Part shown: piece by piece, positions 28,257 through 36,914 of the stretch
Layout: each line of letters begins with the position of its first letter
How positions within the stretch are numbered: the stretch's first letter is position 1
Assembly: GCA_016180435.1 (NCBI GenBank)
Contig: JACPBG010000005.1
Coordinates: 1-37,012 of the forward strand
Length of the DNA: 37,012 nucleotides
Direction: 5' to 3'
DNA from: Candidatus Sungiibacteriota bacterium
Lineage (GTDB): Bacteria; Patescibacteriota; Minisyncoccia; Sungbacterales; HO2-52-23
Notes under the pieces: generated by a model
The model's input: only the letters and a program-made list of their open reading frames with translations
Told to the model about the DNA's origin: nothing
The model's database searches: none
Made by a program: the position numbers and the translations under genes

Positions 28257-30488
28257 ATGGAAGCTAAATATAAATTCGCCAAAGTGACAGAAGGCAAAAA
28301 CATGGCCATAGTCGAACTCAATCACCTGTTTTTAGAGCCGGAAATGGTACAGGAACTGCTTGATATTTACCGAATACTGGAATCTAAGGAATCCTTGAAG
28401 TATATCGCAACCATTGGTTCCTGTGCCGGCGCTGATTTAAAAGCGATTTGGCGCATGATGCAGGACAACAATACTGAAAAAACCCGTGAAGCGCTGGAGT
28501 TTTACAATAGTTTGACCGACACCATTGCCGCGTCTTCCAAAATCACCATTGGCGGCATGAAAGGTTTTTGCCTGGGGGGCGGAGCGGAAATTTATCTTGC
28601 GCATAAGATTCGTATTGCGTTCCGCGATCTTGCCGTAGGTTTTCCGGAAATCGGACTCGGACTTATACCGGGCATGGGTGGGACCCAGCGCCTGCCGCGC
28701 ATTATCGGAACATATGAAGCGGCACTAATGGTTTTGGGGGGCGGAGAACGGAACTACAGCGCCGAGCAAGCTCATAAGATCGGACTTGCGGATGCGGTTG
28801 CCGAAGGAGATTTTTTAAGATATATCGTGGAGTTTTCCAAAAAGCATGCATCCGGGCAAATCATTTTTTCAAAACATAACCCCTCACTTGATATTAAGAC
28901 AGTGGATCGCGCCGAGAAAGAACTCCATCTTACGCTGGAACGAAAATCTCCGCATGCGGTTAGCGCCATCAAAAAGGCGCTTGTGGCAGGAGTCGGCATG
29001 AATCTTGCCGACGCCCTCAAACTGGAACAAGAACTTTTTGTAGAATTGCTTAATACGGAAGAGGCAAAAATCGGCGTCGGCAATTCACCGCCTGTAAAAA
29101 AACTACGGGAAGAAGCGGCGAAGAGAGAAGAACATGATGCGACTGTAAAGCCCGAAGAAAGACCGGCTTCAATCTCTTTAGAAACCAGTTCTACATTACC
29201 TAATTTCGTCACAAAACCCCAAGATGCAGCGTCAGTATTTTGCGAGCGGGAACTAGCACCAAGAATCCGCGAACTCTTAACTGCGCACTTAACACCTCCC
29301 GCAACGCAAAAAAGCGCATCGGCCCAAGATGATTTCAGTGAACAATATGATATGTGGCGCGATACGGTCCGAAAATTCTGCGAAGAAAAAATCTGGCCCA
29401 AGATCACGCAGATGGAAAAAGAGCGCAGAATTTTCCCGGAAATTATCGCGGGCATGGCGGAAATCGGAATGTTTGGCTGTTGTTTTCCGGAAAAATACGG
29501 CGGAGCAGGCCTTGGCAAAGAAACATATGTAATATGCATGGAAGAATTGGGGTGGTGTTTTGGATCAATGCCGACATTCTACGGATCATCCGTAGGACTT
29601 GCGCTTACCACGCTTGATCACGCCGGGAATCATGAGCAAAAAATGCGCTACTTGGCTCCGGCAATTGAAGGAAAACGGATCGGCGCATTTGCCTTGTCCG
29701 AGCCGGGAGCCGGTTCAGACCCGGCCGCCATGAAAACACGCGCGCGCCCGGAAAAAGATTGCATAATACTTGACGGAAAAAAACGCTTTGTCAGCACCGG
29801 AAAACTTGCTGATTTTCTTGTTACTTTCGCGCAAACCGATCCATTGGGAGGCAACAAAACTCAAGTTGCGCTTATTGTTGATAAAAACATGCCCGGGGTC
29901 TCCATCACGCGCGAGCATATTGATAAAGTCGGACTGTGGGCATCGGATACGGTTGATTTTGCGTTTGATAATGTAAAAGTCCCTTTGGAAAACCAGCTTG
30001 GAGATATTTTTGACGGATTCAAAATCGCTATGCGAACGCTTAATCCCGGACGCATCGGGCTGGGCGCGGCAAATCTTGGCATGATGAAAATTGTGCGAGA
30101 ACTTTCGATGAAAGAAGCTAACACGCGTATTGTTTCAGGAAAACCCCTGATTAATAGTGAACTTTACATGCAATTTATTGCCAATATTTCCCGCGACATC
30201 TATCTGACTGAATGCGCGGTGTATGATGCTATACGACGCATGGACAAAGGCGAAGACGTCAGGGAACTTGCCGCAATTATAAAATACGCGGTTCCAAGCA
30301 TGCTGGGACACAACGTAGATGATGCGTTCCGATTTTTCGGCGGCGATTCGTTTTCGGACAATACTCACCTCATGGCAATCGCCTATCGCGATAAAGGCAT
30401 ACAGGATATTTACGAGGGTCCCAAAGAAATCAATCTTTTGCTGATTTTCAAAGAAGTTTTCAAAAGATTTATGGCATTAATGAGATAA
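28257..30488 (+). CDS. Fusion: enoyl-CoA hydratase + acyl-CoA dehydrogenase
   Basis: 743 residues. Residues 1-285 are a crotonase-fold hydratase: oxyanion GFCLGGGAEIYLAHKIR with Glu111 and VGFPEIGLGLIPGMGGTQRLP with Glu131, both catalytic glutamates of enoyl-CoA hydratase. A charged linker (about 285-358) follows. Residues 359-743 are a full acyl-CoA dehydrogenase: FPEKYGGAGLG, FALSEPGAGSDPAAMKTRA (FAD/substrate), RFFGGDSF, and the base Glu720 in DIYEGPKEIN. It would perform steps 1 and 2 of beta-oxidation. Hydratase-dehydrogenase fusion of this order is not a standard architecture. The FAD electrons need ETF, not seen in this window. Confidence 0.93.
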   Translation: MEAKYKFAKVTEGKNMAIVELNHLFLEPEMVQELLDIYRILESKESLKYIATIGSCAGADLKAIWRMMQDNNTEKTREALEFYNSLTDTIAASSKITIGGMKGFCLGGGAEIYLAHKIRIAFRDLAVGFPEIGLGLIPGMGGTQRLPRIIGTYEAALMVLGGGERNYSAEQAHKIGLADAVAEGDFLRYIVEFSKKHASGQIIFSKHNPSLDIKTVDRAEKELHLTLERKSPHAVSAIKKALVAGVGMNLADALKLEQELFVELLNTEEAKIGVGNSPPVKKLREEAAKREEHDATVKPEERPASISLETSSTLPNFVTKPQDAASVFCERELAPRIRELLTAHLTPPATQKSASAQDDFSEQYDMWRDTVRKFCEEKIWPKITQMEKERRIFPEIIAGMAEIGMFGCCFPEKYGGAGLGKETYVICMEELGWCFGSMPTFYGSSVGLALTTLDHAGNHEQKMRYLAPAIEGKRIGAFALSEPGAGSDPAAMKTRARPEKDCIILDGKKRFVSTGKLADFLVTFAQTDPLGGNKTQVALIVDKNMPGVSITREHIDKVGLWASDTVDFAFDNVKVPLENQLGDIFDGFKIAMRTLNPGRIGLGAANLGMMKIVRELSMKEANTRIVSGKPLINSELYMQFIANISRDIYLTECAVYDAIRRMDKGEDVRELAAIIKYAVPSMLGHNVDDAFRFFGGDSFSDNTHLMAIAYRDKGIQDIYEGPKEINLLLIFKEVFKRFMALMR

Positions 30489-30489
30489 T

Positions 30490-30517
30490 ACGCCGCAATT
30501 TTTGCGGCGTTTTTTTT
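30490..30517. terminator. Rho-independent terminator after the hydratase-dehydrogenase gene
   Basis: ACGCCGCAA-TTT-TTGCGGCGT followed by seven T. Confidence 0.9.
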
Positions 30518-30520
30518 AAT

Positions 30521-30545
30521 AAAAAACGGAGCATACTTACTCCGT
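30521..30545 (-). terminator. Terminator of the Lon-like gene
   Basis: On the minus strand ACGGAG-TAAGTATG-CTCCGT followed by TTTTTATT, directly after the Lon stop codon. Confidence 0.8.
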
Positions 30546-30548
30546 CTG

Positions 30549-33155
30549 TTACTTACGATTTTTAGCGAGATATTCCTGCAGGAGTTGGTTATTAGGGTAA
30601 GCGCGTTCCAGCGCCTTGAACATCGAGGACTCGGGAATAATATGAATCCGGTCTGGTCCTTCCAAAATCTCACGGGTAATATCTTCAATGTCGCGTTCGT
30701 TATCTTTGGGAATAATTGCTACGCGAACTCCTTTTCGATGCGCAACCAAAATTTTTTCGCGTATGTTGCCAACCGCGCTTATAATATCCAGTTTCTTTGT
30801 AATCTCACCGGTTGCCGCCAGAAGCGGGATTTCGGACGTCGGCCGGATAGATTCTTCTACGAGTGCCCCGAAAAGCGCAAGAAATATCGGAACTCCGGCC
30901 GAAGGCCCGCTTTTTAATGTACCTAGATCCGTCAAACTTACGGAAACAAGCATGGGGCCAAATTTTTGTTCAAACTCACGCACCGTATCAAAAAGTATGC
31001 AATTGCGGGAGGTAAGCGCATCCCACGCGATTTTCACTGACTGTTTGACTTCATTTCCTAAATCTTGTTCGCCCGAAGCGTCAACTCCGTATACCACGAT
31101 TTTACGTCCGCCGGGATGATAACCGATTGAAACCTCGACAAAAATTACATGGCCTGTTCCGCTTGAACTCACACAAAGCACCGGCACTACCCCCGGCGGG
31201 AGTGGACCTTGCGGCAACGCACTATCTATAAATGGGGCTTTTCCGCAGTAGATATGAATGTTTTGTTCCGTAATTTCTATAATTTCGGTGGTCGGCGGAT
31301 CATCTGAAAAGATCTTGTCTGCGGTTTTTCTGAATGCGGAGTTAAGGACGCGCTCGAGATTACGCACTCCGGCTTCATCCGTGCGTTCATAGATCATTTT
31401 TAAAATTGCGCCGTTGCTGAAATCAAGATCAAATGTTTTTCCCGCGTGTATTGCCGGAAAACCGTTTTCCTTTTTTTGTTTTGGAATAAGATGGCGCTTG
31501 GCGATCTGAAGTTTTTCCTGCGGGATATAACCCGGAAGTTCCACAACCTCCATGCGGTCTCGAAGGGCCGGAAGCATTGTATCAGTCGTGTTTGCGGTGG
31601 TGATAAAAAACACCCGCGAGAGATCGAACGATATCCTCAAATAATTATCTTTGAATGAGTGATTCTGTTCCGGATCAAGCGCTTCAAGCAGCGCGGATTT
31701 GGGGTCTCCTTTCCAATCACTCCCAACCTTTTCGATTTCATCCAGCATAAATACCGGATTCATGCTCCCGGCGTCGCGGATGCCTTCAATGATTTTCCCT
31801 GGAAATGCGCCCATATAAGTGGATCGGTGGCCTCGAATTTCTGCTTCGTCATGGAGCCCTCCCAGTGAAATTCTTACAAATTTCCGTCCGAGTGCCCGCG
31901 CGATTGATTGGCCAAGCGAGGTTTTTCCCACCCCGGGAGGACCGACCAAACAAAGAATCGGAGATTTTCCCAAAGGATTAAGTTTTCGCACCGCAAGATG
32001 TTCGTAAATTAGTTGTTTTACTTTTTCAAGCCCAAAATGATCATCATTCAATATTTTTTTCACGTCATCTAAATTTTCCGTATCAGTGGTGAAAAAACCC
32101 CACGGCATTCCCACAAGCCATTCAAGGCGTTTTTTGAGTATGTCCTCCGCTATTCCCTGTGTCTGCTCATCTTCTCTGATCTGCCGAAATCCGCGCTCTA
32201 TGATTTTGCGCACATTGGGAGGCATGGAATCCTTTATTTCGTAGTAGCGTATGGAAAGATCATCGTCTTCATCCGCTTTATCGCCATCCGATTGCATCTC
32301 CATACGGGCTTCATATCCGCGCCGATCATAAAGACCGTTCTGAAGAATATTTTGCCAATCGGATGTAAAATACTCCAATACTTGGAGCAATTTTTCCATG
32401 CGGTCTTTGTGATTCAATTCAATGAAGATGTTTTTTACATCAACTGCGACTTCCGACGGAATGTTGCCGTTATTCAGCATCTTGATAAAATCAAGGAAAT
32501 AAAGACATATGGAATCCAAAAGGGTCCCGTATATGTCTCGGGCGGTTTTGGCAAATTCATCCTCCAAGGTTATACCCAGTCCGAGAAAATAATCCATATT
32601 GATCACCGGGGCAAACCCCGAGAAAATCCGCGTCATAATCATGCGAAGCTCATAAAGGCGCGATTTCAGCGTTCCGAGGTGCAACTTAAATTCTTCCGTT
32701 CCCCACTTTTCTTCCGAAATCAACTCCTCTTCCGTTGGCTCCCAAATTCCTTCCCAGGCAAATCCTTTACCCGGAACTTCTATTTTTTTCCCTTCGATCA
32801 CCCGTACTCTGGAAAGAAGTATAACGGACAAAACAAAATATTTCGGAGCTTTCTTTCTCCGCTTTTTATCCTCATGAAACGTGCAGCTCTCCACATATGC
32901 GAGCGTGCCGATACCGGCATCCCCTAAAGGCTGGGAAGGCGGATAAATGATAAGATATTTTCCTGCTTCCGCAATGTCGGCGTTTGAACTGTCCTGCATA
33001 ATCATCAAACTTTGCGGCGTTGGGCGGGAAAATGGCATTATGTTTAAGAATTGAATAATCCTCAAACATGCTGGCGGCTCGGGGATAAATTCAATTTCCG
33101 GAATGACATTTTGCGCCATGGCGTCCGGCTCTATCTTTTTTCGCTTCTTTGACAT
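30549..33155 (-). CDS. lon: Lon-type ATP-dependent serine protease
   Basis: 868 residues from ATG at 33155, chosen because AGGAG lies eight bases upstream; the frame is open to 33347 but that overlaps the ATPase gene. Residues about 1-340 are a diverged N-terminal substrate domain with a long acidic stretch (DGDKADEDDD). AAA+ part: Walker A GPPGVGKT (405-412), Walker B VFMLDEIEKV (468-477). Protease part: Ser752 in SGPSAGVPIFLAL and Lys801 in NIREKILVAHRKGV, the Ser-Lys dyad. It degrades misfolded or regulatory proteins. About five residues are inserted between Ser and TGEIT relative to E. coli Lon. 109 bases after the ABC operon. Confidence 0.92.
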   Translation of the reverse strand: MSKKRKKIEPDAMAQNVIPEIEFIPEPPACLRIIQFLNIMPFSRPTPQSLMIMQDSSNADIAEAGKYLIIYPPSQPLGDAGIGTLAYVESCTFHEDKKRRKKAPKYFVLSVILLSRVRVIEGKKIEVPGKGFAWEGIWEPTEEELISEEKWGTEEFKLHLGTLKSRLYELRMIMTRIFSGFAPVINMDYFLGLGITLEDEFAKTARDIYGTLLDSICLYFLDFIKMLNNGNIPSEVAVDVKNIFIELNHKDRMEKLLQVLEYFTSDWQNILQNGLYDRRGYEARMEMQSDGDKADEDDDLSIRYYEIKDSMPPNVRKIIERGFRQIREDEQTQGIAEDILKKRLEWLVGMPWGFFTTDTENLDDVKKILNDDHFGLEKVKQLIYEHLAVRKLNPLGKSPILCLVGPPGVGKTSLGQSIARALGRKFVRISLGGLHDEAEIRGHRSTYMGAFPGKIIEGIRDAGSMNPVFMLDEIEKVGSDWKGDPKSALLEALDPEQNHSFKDNYLRISFDLSRVFFITTANTTDTMLPALRDRMEVVELPGYIPQEKLQIAKRHLIPKQKKENGFPAIHAGKTFDLDFSNGAILKMIYERTDEAGVRNLERVLNSAFRKTADKIFSDDPPTTEIIEITEQNIHIYCGKAPFIDSALPQGPLPPGVVPVLCVSSSGTGHVIFVEVSIGYHPGGRKIVVYGVDASGEQDLGNEVKQSVKIAWDALTSRNCILFDTVREFEQKFGPMLVSVSLTDLGTLKSGPSAGVPIFLALFGALVEESIRPTSEIPLLAATGEITKKLDIISAVGNIREKILVAHRKGVRVAIIPKDNERDIEDITREILEGPDRIHIIPESSMFKALERAYPNNQLLQEYLAKNRK

Positions 33156-33186
33156 ATCCACTGCTCCTTGCTGTAATATTTCGCAT

Positions 33187-33215
33187 GTCAATGTACCTGC
33201 TATGAGCGTAGCAGG
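33187..33215. repeat. ACCTGCTA/TAGCAGGT hairpin between the ABC ATPase and Lon genes
   Basis: ACCTGCTA and TAGCAGGT arms flank CGCTCA on the plus strand. It may reduce read-through from the ABC operon into lon. Confidence 0.55.
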
Positions 33216-33264
33216 TTTTATAAAAGGAAGCCAGGGGAAAATTTTTAAAGGCGGCGAAATTATA

Positions 33265-34014
33265 TTATTCCCCGAAATAAATTTTTTGCAGACGTTCGTC
33301 GCGACGAACGTCTTCCGGCGCCCCTTCAATATATTTTTGTCCGTCAACCAATACGACGATCCGTTCCGCTAAATTAAAAAGAAATTGCAGATCATGCTCT
33401 ACGATTACTACGGTTCGGCCGTGTTCTTTGGATAGTTTTTTTATCATTTTGCCGAGTGCATCTTTCAGCACGGGTGCAACTCCCGCTGTCGGTTCATCCA
33501 GAAGCAGTAGATTCCCGTGCATGATTTTCAAACGTGCAAGTTCGAGTAGACGTAGCTCGCCTCCTGACAGAACTCCGGCCAGAGATTTTTTGTGCGAAGC
33601 CAGATTTACTTCCTCAAGCGCTGATTCCACTGCGCCCGACATTTTTTTGCGAAATGCCGAAGACATCGTCCACCACCACGGAAAATTTTGGGCGCGTTCC
33701 ACGGCCATTATGATATTTTCTTCAACAGTCATTTCACGGAAAATTCCGGCGTGCTGAAATCCGCGCGCAACGCCAAGCGCCGCGCGTTTGTGGGCCGGCA
33801 GATTCATTGCGTCCTGTCCGTTAATGCTGATGGTTCCGGTATCCACCGGCAAAAACCCCGAAATGGCATTTAACAGCGTGGTTTTTCCGCATCCGTTCGG
33901 TCCGATAATGCCGATCATTTCTCCGCTTTTTACTTCAAGCGAAATATCCTGCAGGATCATCCGCTGTCCTATTTGTACATGTAAATTTTCGAGTGATAAG
34001 ACGGACCTAAACAT
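33265..34014 (-). CDS. livG: ABC transporter ATP-binding protein, LivG type
   Basis: 249 residues. Walker A GPNGCGKTT, Q-loop GFQHAGIFREMTVEENI, signature LSGGELRLLELARLKI, Walker B LLLLDEPTAGVAP, and H-loop VEHDLQFL. The FREMTVEENI and VAPVLKD blocks match the branched-chain amino acid/urea (LivG/UrtD) subfamily. It powers import through the two permeases encoded just upstream. Its start overlaps the LivM stop by eight bases. No second ATPase (LivF) is in the operon, so it may work as a homodimer. Confidence 0.9.
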   Translation of the reverse strand: MFRSVLSLENLHVQIGQRMILQDISLEVKSGEMIGIIGPNGCGKTTLLNAISGFLPVDTGTISINGQDAMNLPAHKRAALGVARGFQHAGIFREMTVEENIIMAVERAQNFPWWWTMSSAFRKKMSGAVESALEEVNLASHKKSLAGVLSGGELRLLELARLKIMHGNLLLLDEPTAGVAPVLKDALGKMIKKLSKEHGRTVVIVEHDLQFLFNLAERIVVLVDGQKYIEGAPEDVRRDERLQKIYFGE

Positions 34015-34858
34015 ATCTTTTTATATATGTATTGCCGAGCGTATAAAATATTAAGATAATAAGCAGTAAACTATAAATTAAACTTCGCAAATACCCGAGT
34101 ATAGATACCGGCAAATTTAAAAATCTCAAAAATTCCGGCAGCAGAACGATTATTACGGTTACGGCAAAAAGCCGCAGAGTTTTAGGAGCGCTTGAAATAA
34201 TGGCGATGGTAAGTATTTGTACCAATAACACCATGCCCCCGAACGTAGGATCAAGGAATTGAACCCGCGAGATGGCAAACACTCCGGATAATCCGATAAA
34301 AATCGATGCAAAAAGCAAAACCATCTGTCCGATGAATTTGGCGGATGTTCCCATGGAAATAAGCGCGATTTTGTTTTCTTTAAGCGCGCGCAGCGATCTT
34401 CCCCATGAACTGTGTATAAAGATTGCTTCAAGCCCCAATGCAAGTCCGGCTATATACATTTCAAAAATAGCGAGATTTTTAAGTGTCTGGCCAAAACCGA
34501 ATCTAGGAACTCCGGCAATACCCAGTACCCCGCCTGTTACCGAATCCCATGAGCGGATCAGGGCATCTACAGCAAGCACGCTTGCCAAAGTGATGACGGC
34601 AAAACTGTCATTGGACATCCGCGCATAAAAAAATGCAAAAATTGCTCCGGCACATGCGGCCAGTGCGACCCCGATGGCAAATGAAGTCCCGAGTGAAATT
34701 CCGGCTTTGGCCGCAATGGCATATCCATAAGCCCCGCCCCATAATGCCACCGGAGCGCCAAGAAATAAAATTCCTCCAAGGCCTATCGTAAGATGACCGC
34801 CTATAGATTGAAGGGTCATTTCCCATACGCGTATTATCGTTGTAAATAAATATCCCAT
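34007..34858 (-). CDS. livM: Branched-chain amino acid-type ABC permease, LivM type
   Basis: 283 residues, about eight membrane helices. LivM-like features: HLTIGLGGILFLGAPVALWGGAYGYAI near the start, IRSWDSVTGGVLGIAGVPRFGF (the TGG..GI..P block), WGRSLRALKENKIALISMGTSAKFIGQMVLLFASIFIGLSGVFAISRVQFLDPTFGG (the permease-ATPase coupling loop and the following helices). Transports branched-chain amino acids or related compounds across the membrane. Overlaps livG; 24 bases after livH. Confidence 0.9.
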   Translation of the reverse strand: MGYLFTTIIRVWEMTLQSIGGHLTIGLGGILFLGAPVALWGGAYGYAIAAKAGISLGTSFAIGVALAACAGAIFAFFYARMSNDSFAVITLASVLAVDALIRSWDSVTGGVLGIAGVPRFGFGQTLKNLAIFEMYIAGLALGLEAIFIHSSWGRSLRALKENKIALISMGTSAKFIGQMVLLFASIFIGLSGVFAISRVQFLDPTFGGMVLLVQILTIAIISSAPKTLRLFAVTVIIVLLPEFLRFLNLPVSILGYLRSLIYSLLLIILIFYTLGNTYIKRYV

Positions 34859-34882
34859 TTGTTTTTTCGCGTGAAATCTGAA

Positions 34883-35755
34883 TTACGCCTCGCGCGTGCG
34901 TTTGGCAAATAATCCGTGCGGCCGCAGTGCTAAAGCGACTACAGCGATCACAAAGACAAAAACCATGCGCCAATTTTCGGAAAATCCGGTGCTAAATCCG
35001 ATTATAAGTCCCGGAATCACGGCAATTACATAAGATGCGACTGCTGTGCCGCGCAAATCCGCAATGCCGCCCATAAGTAGTGCAATAAATGCGGCAATAA
35101 CCAGTTGAAATCCCATGCCGGGAGTTAGGGCCGTATGCCATCCGGCCAGGATAATAACGAGCGCACCCACAAGCGCCGACAGCATATAGGCGAATCTGCG
35201 TACGGTTTTGTTGTTTATTCCATAGGAAGTCGCAAGTGTGGAATTTTCCGCAACGCCCCGCAAAATGCGTCCGGCGGCTGTAAATTGCACCGTGAACCAT
35301 AAAAAAAACGCAAGCGCGGCGCCGAGAATAATCGTGATTACCCCCGGCGTATCAATTTCCACCCCTTTAAACTCAAGAATCGATAAAATTCCCGAATATA
35401 AATTTTTTCCGTCCGTGCCGAAAAATATGGCAATCAGCGATTCTATTATTATACCAAGCGCAAAACTTACTAAAAGCCCCAAGAGCGGTTCGCGCCTCGC
35501 GGCAAACGGCTCAAGAAGCTCTGCCGATAATATGCCAAGAAGCGCGGAAATAAAAATGGCCCAAAGAATAGCCGCAAAAAGCGGCCATTCCGAAATAATA
35601 CCCCAATATAATATGTATGCAGATGCGGCTCCGATTGCGCCTATGCCAAGATGCATTATCCTACTGGATGCGGATACAAGATATAAACCGGCTGCCACCA
35701 TCAGGATTTGCGTTCCCAAAATCAGGCCCTGCAGGATTATAGATGTTGCATACAT
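34883..35755 (-). CDS. livH: Branched-chain amino acid-type ABC permease, LivH type
   Basis: 290 residues, about eight membrane helices. LivH-like blocks: GLILGTQILMVAAGLYLVSASSRIMHLGIGAIGAASAYI, REPLLGLLVSFALGIIIESLI, RILRGVAENSTLATSYGINNKTVRRFAYMLSALVGALVIILAGW (coupling loop with ENSTLATSYGI, the counterpart of E. coli ED..MA...GI) and GMGFQLVIAAFIALLMGGIADLRGTAVASYVI. Partner of LivM. 14 bases after the binding protein gene. Confidence 0.9.
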   Translation of the reverse strand: MYATSIILQGLILGTQILMVAAGLYLVSASSRIMHLGIGAIGAASAYILYWGIISEWPLFAAILWAIFISALLGILSAELLEPFAARREPLLGLLVSFALGIIIESLIAIFFGTDGKNLYSGILSILEFKGVEIDTPGVITIILGAALAFFLWFTVQFTAAGRILRGVAENSTLATSYGINNKTVRRFAYMLSALVGALVIILAGWHTALTPGMGFQLVIAAFIALLMGGIADLRGTAVASYVIAVIPGLIIGFSTGFSENWRMVFVFVIAVVALALRPHGLFAKRTREA

Positions 35756-35769
35756 ATATGAATTTAGAG

Positions 35770-36891
35770 TTAGCGCTGATAGATAGCTTTACCGTCTTCA
35801 ACCATATATATTCCTCCGCGCGAGTCCTGTTTGAAGCTATGCCCGTCAAAACGTATTTCTCCAAGATATCCGTGGAACGTGCGGGTGGAAAGAGCATCGC
35901 GCACTTTTTTCTGGTCGTTGCCAAGTTCCCGGATCAGCGATGTCAAAATATCCAAATCATCAATGGTTGATGCGGTGTAATAGTTGCCAAGCGTCGGAAC
36001 AGGACCCTCGGATTTCTCAAATGCTGCTTTATAAGAAAGAAAAGCGGAGTCAGTTAAATCCGGGGCATCCACAATAATCATTCCATTTGCGAAACTACCG
36101 ACTGCCGCGCGGCTGTTGTCTGCAAGATATGCGAATTGGGTGTATATTTTATATCCGGTCCAGCTTTTCATCTCAGTCAGTTGCTTTAATAAGTTTTCCG
36201 CGGTAATGCCCACATTCGGATTTAAAAGAATGGCATCCGGACCGGCTTGACGTATTTTGGACAGTAAATTGCGGAAGTCAGTTCCTCCTTTGGGAAAAAT
36301 TTCATTGGCAACAACTTTGACATTCGGATATTCGGCGATTTTTTTCTCCCAGACGTTTTTTATGCCGATATTATAGTCGTTTTGCTCGGTTATGATTGCG
36401 ACTTTGGAGAATTTGTTCATCTCCTGCGCCAGTGTTTCTCCAACCACTTGGTCGCTGTACGACAGCGTGAATACATAGGGACTCGCGCCTTCAATGGTCG
36501 GATTGGAGGATCCGAGTGAAAGTGTCAGAGCTTTGCCGTCTTTAGTAAGCGGCGCAATAGCCAGGGTCTCTGAAGAGCAGAAGCCCGCGATCATAATTTT
36601 TATTCCGTCCACGTCCGTCAGTTTCTGAAATGCGTTCACCGCATCAACACCCGAACATTTGCCGTCTTCCCACACAATCTCAAATTTGCTTCCAGCTCGG
36701 GCATTGATTTCTGATAACCGATGCCGTAACAATTTTTGCGCCTCCTGTCCGTAGGCCGCCGCATCTCCGGACAAGGGCCCGATAAATCCGATTTTTACCG
36801 TATCCGATCCCTGGATTTTGCCTTGAAACAAGGTATATCCTCCCCAGATAATAACCGCTAAAATTATTATTCCTAAAATTATTTTTTGCAT
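35770..36891 (-). CDS. livK: Branched-chain amino acid-type substrate-binding protein, LivK type
   Basis: 373 residues. An N-terminal hydrophobic helix (about 4-22) without a lipobox Cys, so it is an anchored or secreted receptor. The Peripla_BP_6 fold follows: VKIGFIGPLSGDAAAYGQEAQKLLRHRLSEINARAG, AGFCSSETLAIAPLTKDGKALTLSLGSSNP, FTLSYSDQVVGETLA, FPKGGTDFRNLLSKIRQAGPDAILLNP, and a late RGGIYMVEDGKAIYQR. It would deliver the ligand to LivHM. The ligand may be an amino acid, short amide or urea; sequence alone does not decide. First gene of the operon; the right terminal repeat lies about 25 bases upstream. Confidence 0.9.
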   Translation of the reverse strand: MQKIILGIIILAVIIWGGYTLFQGKIQGSDTVKIGFIGPLSGDAAAYGQEAQKLLRHRLSEINARAGSKFEIVWEDGKCSGVDAVNAFQKLTDVDGIKIMIAGFCSSETLAIAPLTKDGKALTLSLGSSNPTIEGASPYVFTLSYSDQVVGETLAQEMNKFSKVAIITEQNDYNIGIKNVWEKKIAEYPNVKVVANEIFPKGGTDFRNLLSKIRQAGPDAILLNPNVGITAENLLKQLTEMKSWTGYKIYTQFAYLADNSRAAVGSFANGMIIVDAPDLTDSAFLSYKAAFEKSEGPVPTLGNYYTASTIDDLDILTSLIRELGNDQKKVRDALSTRTFHGYLGEIRFDGHSFKQDSRGGIYMVEDGKAIYQR

Positions 36892-36914
36892 ATTGTTATT
36901 TGTTAATTTCTTAT

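Noticed and set aside
33156-33347. 64-residue N-terminal extension of Lon
   Set aside because: It would overlap the livG end and cross a hairpin; ATG 33155 has a good AGGAG site.
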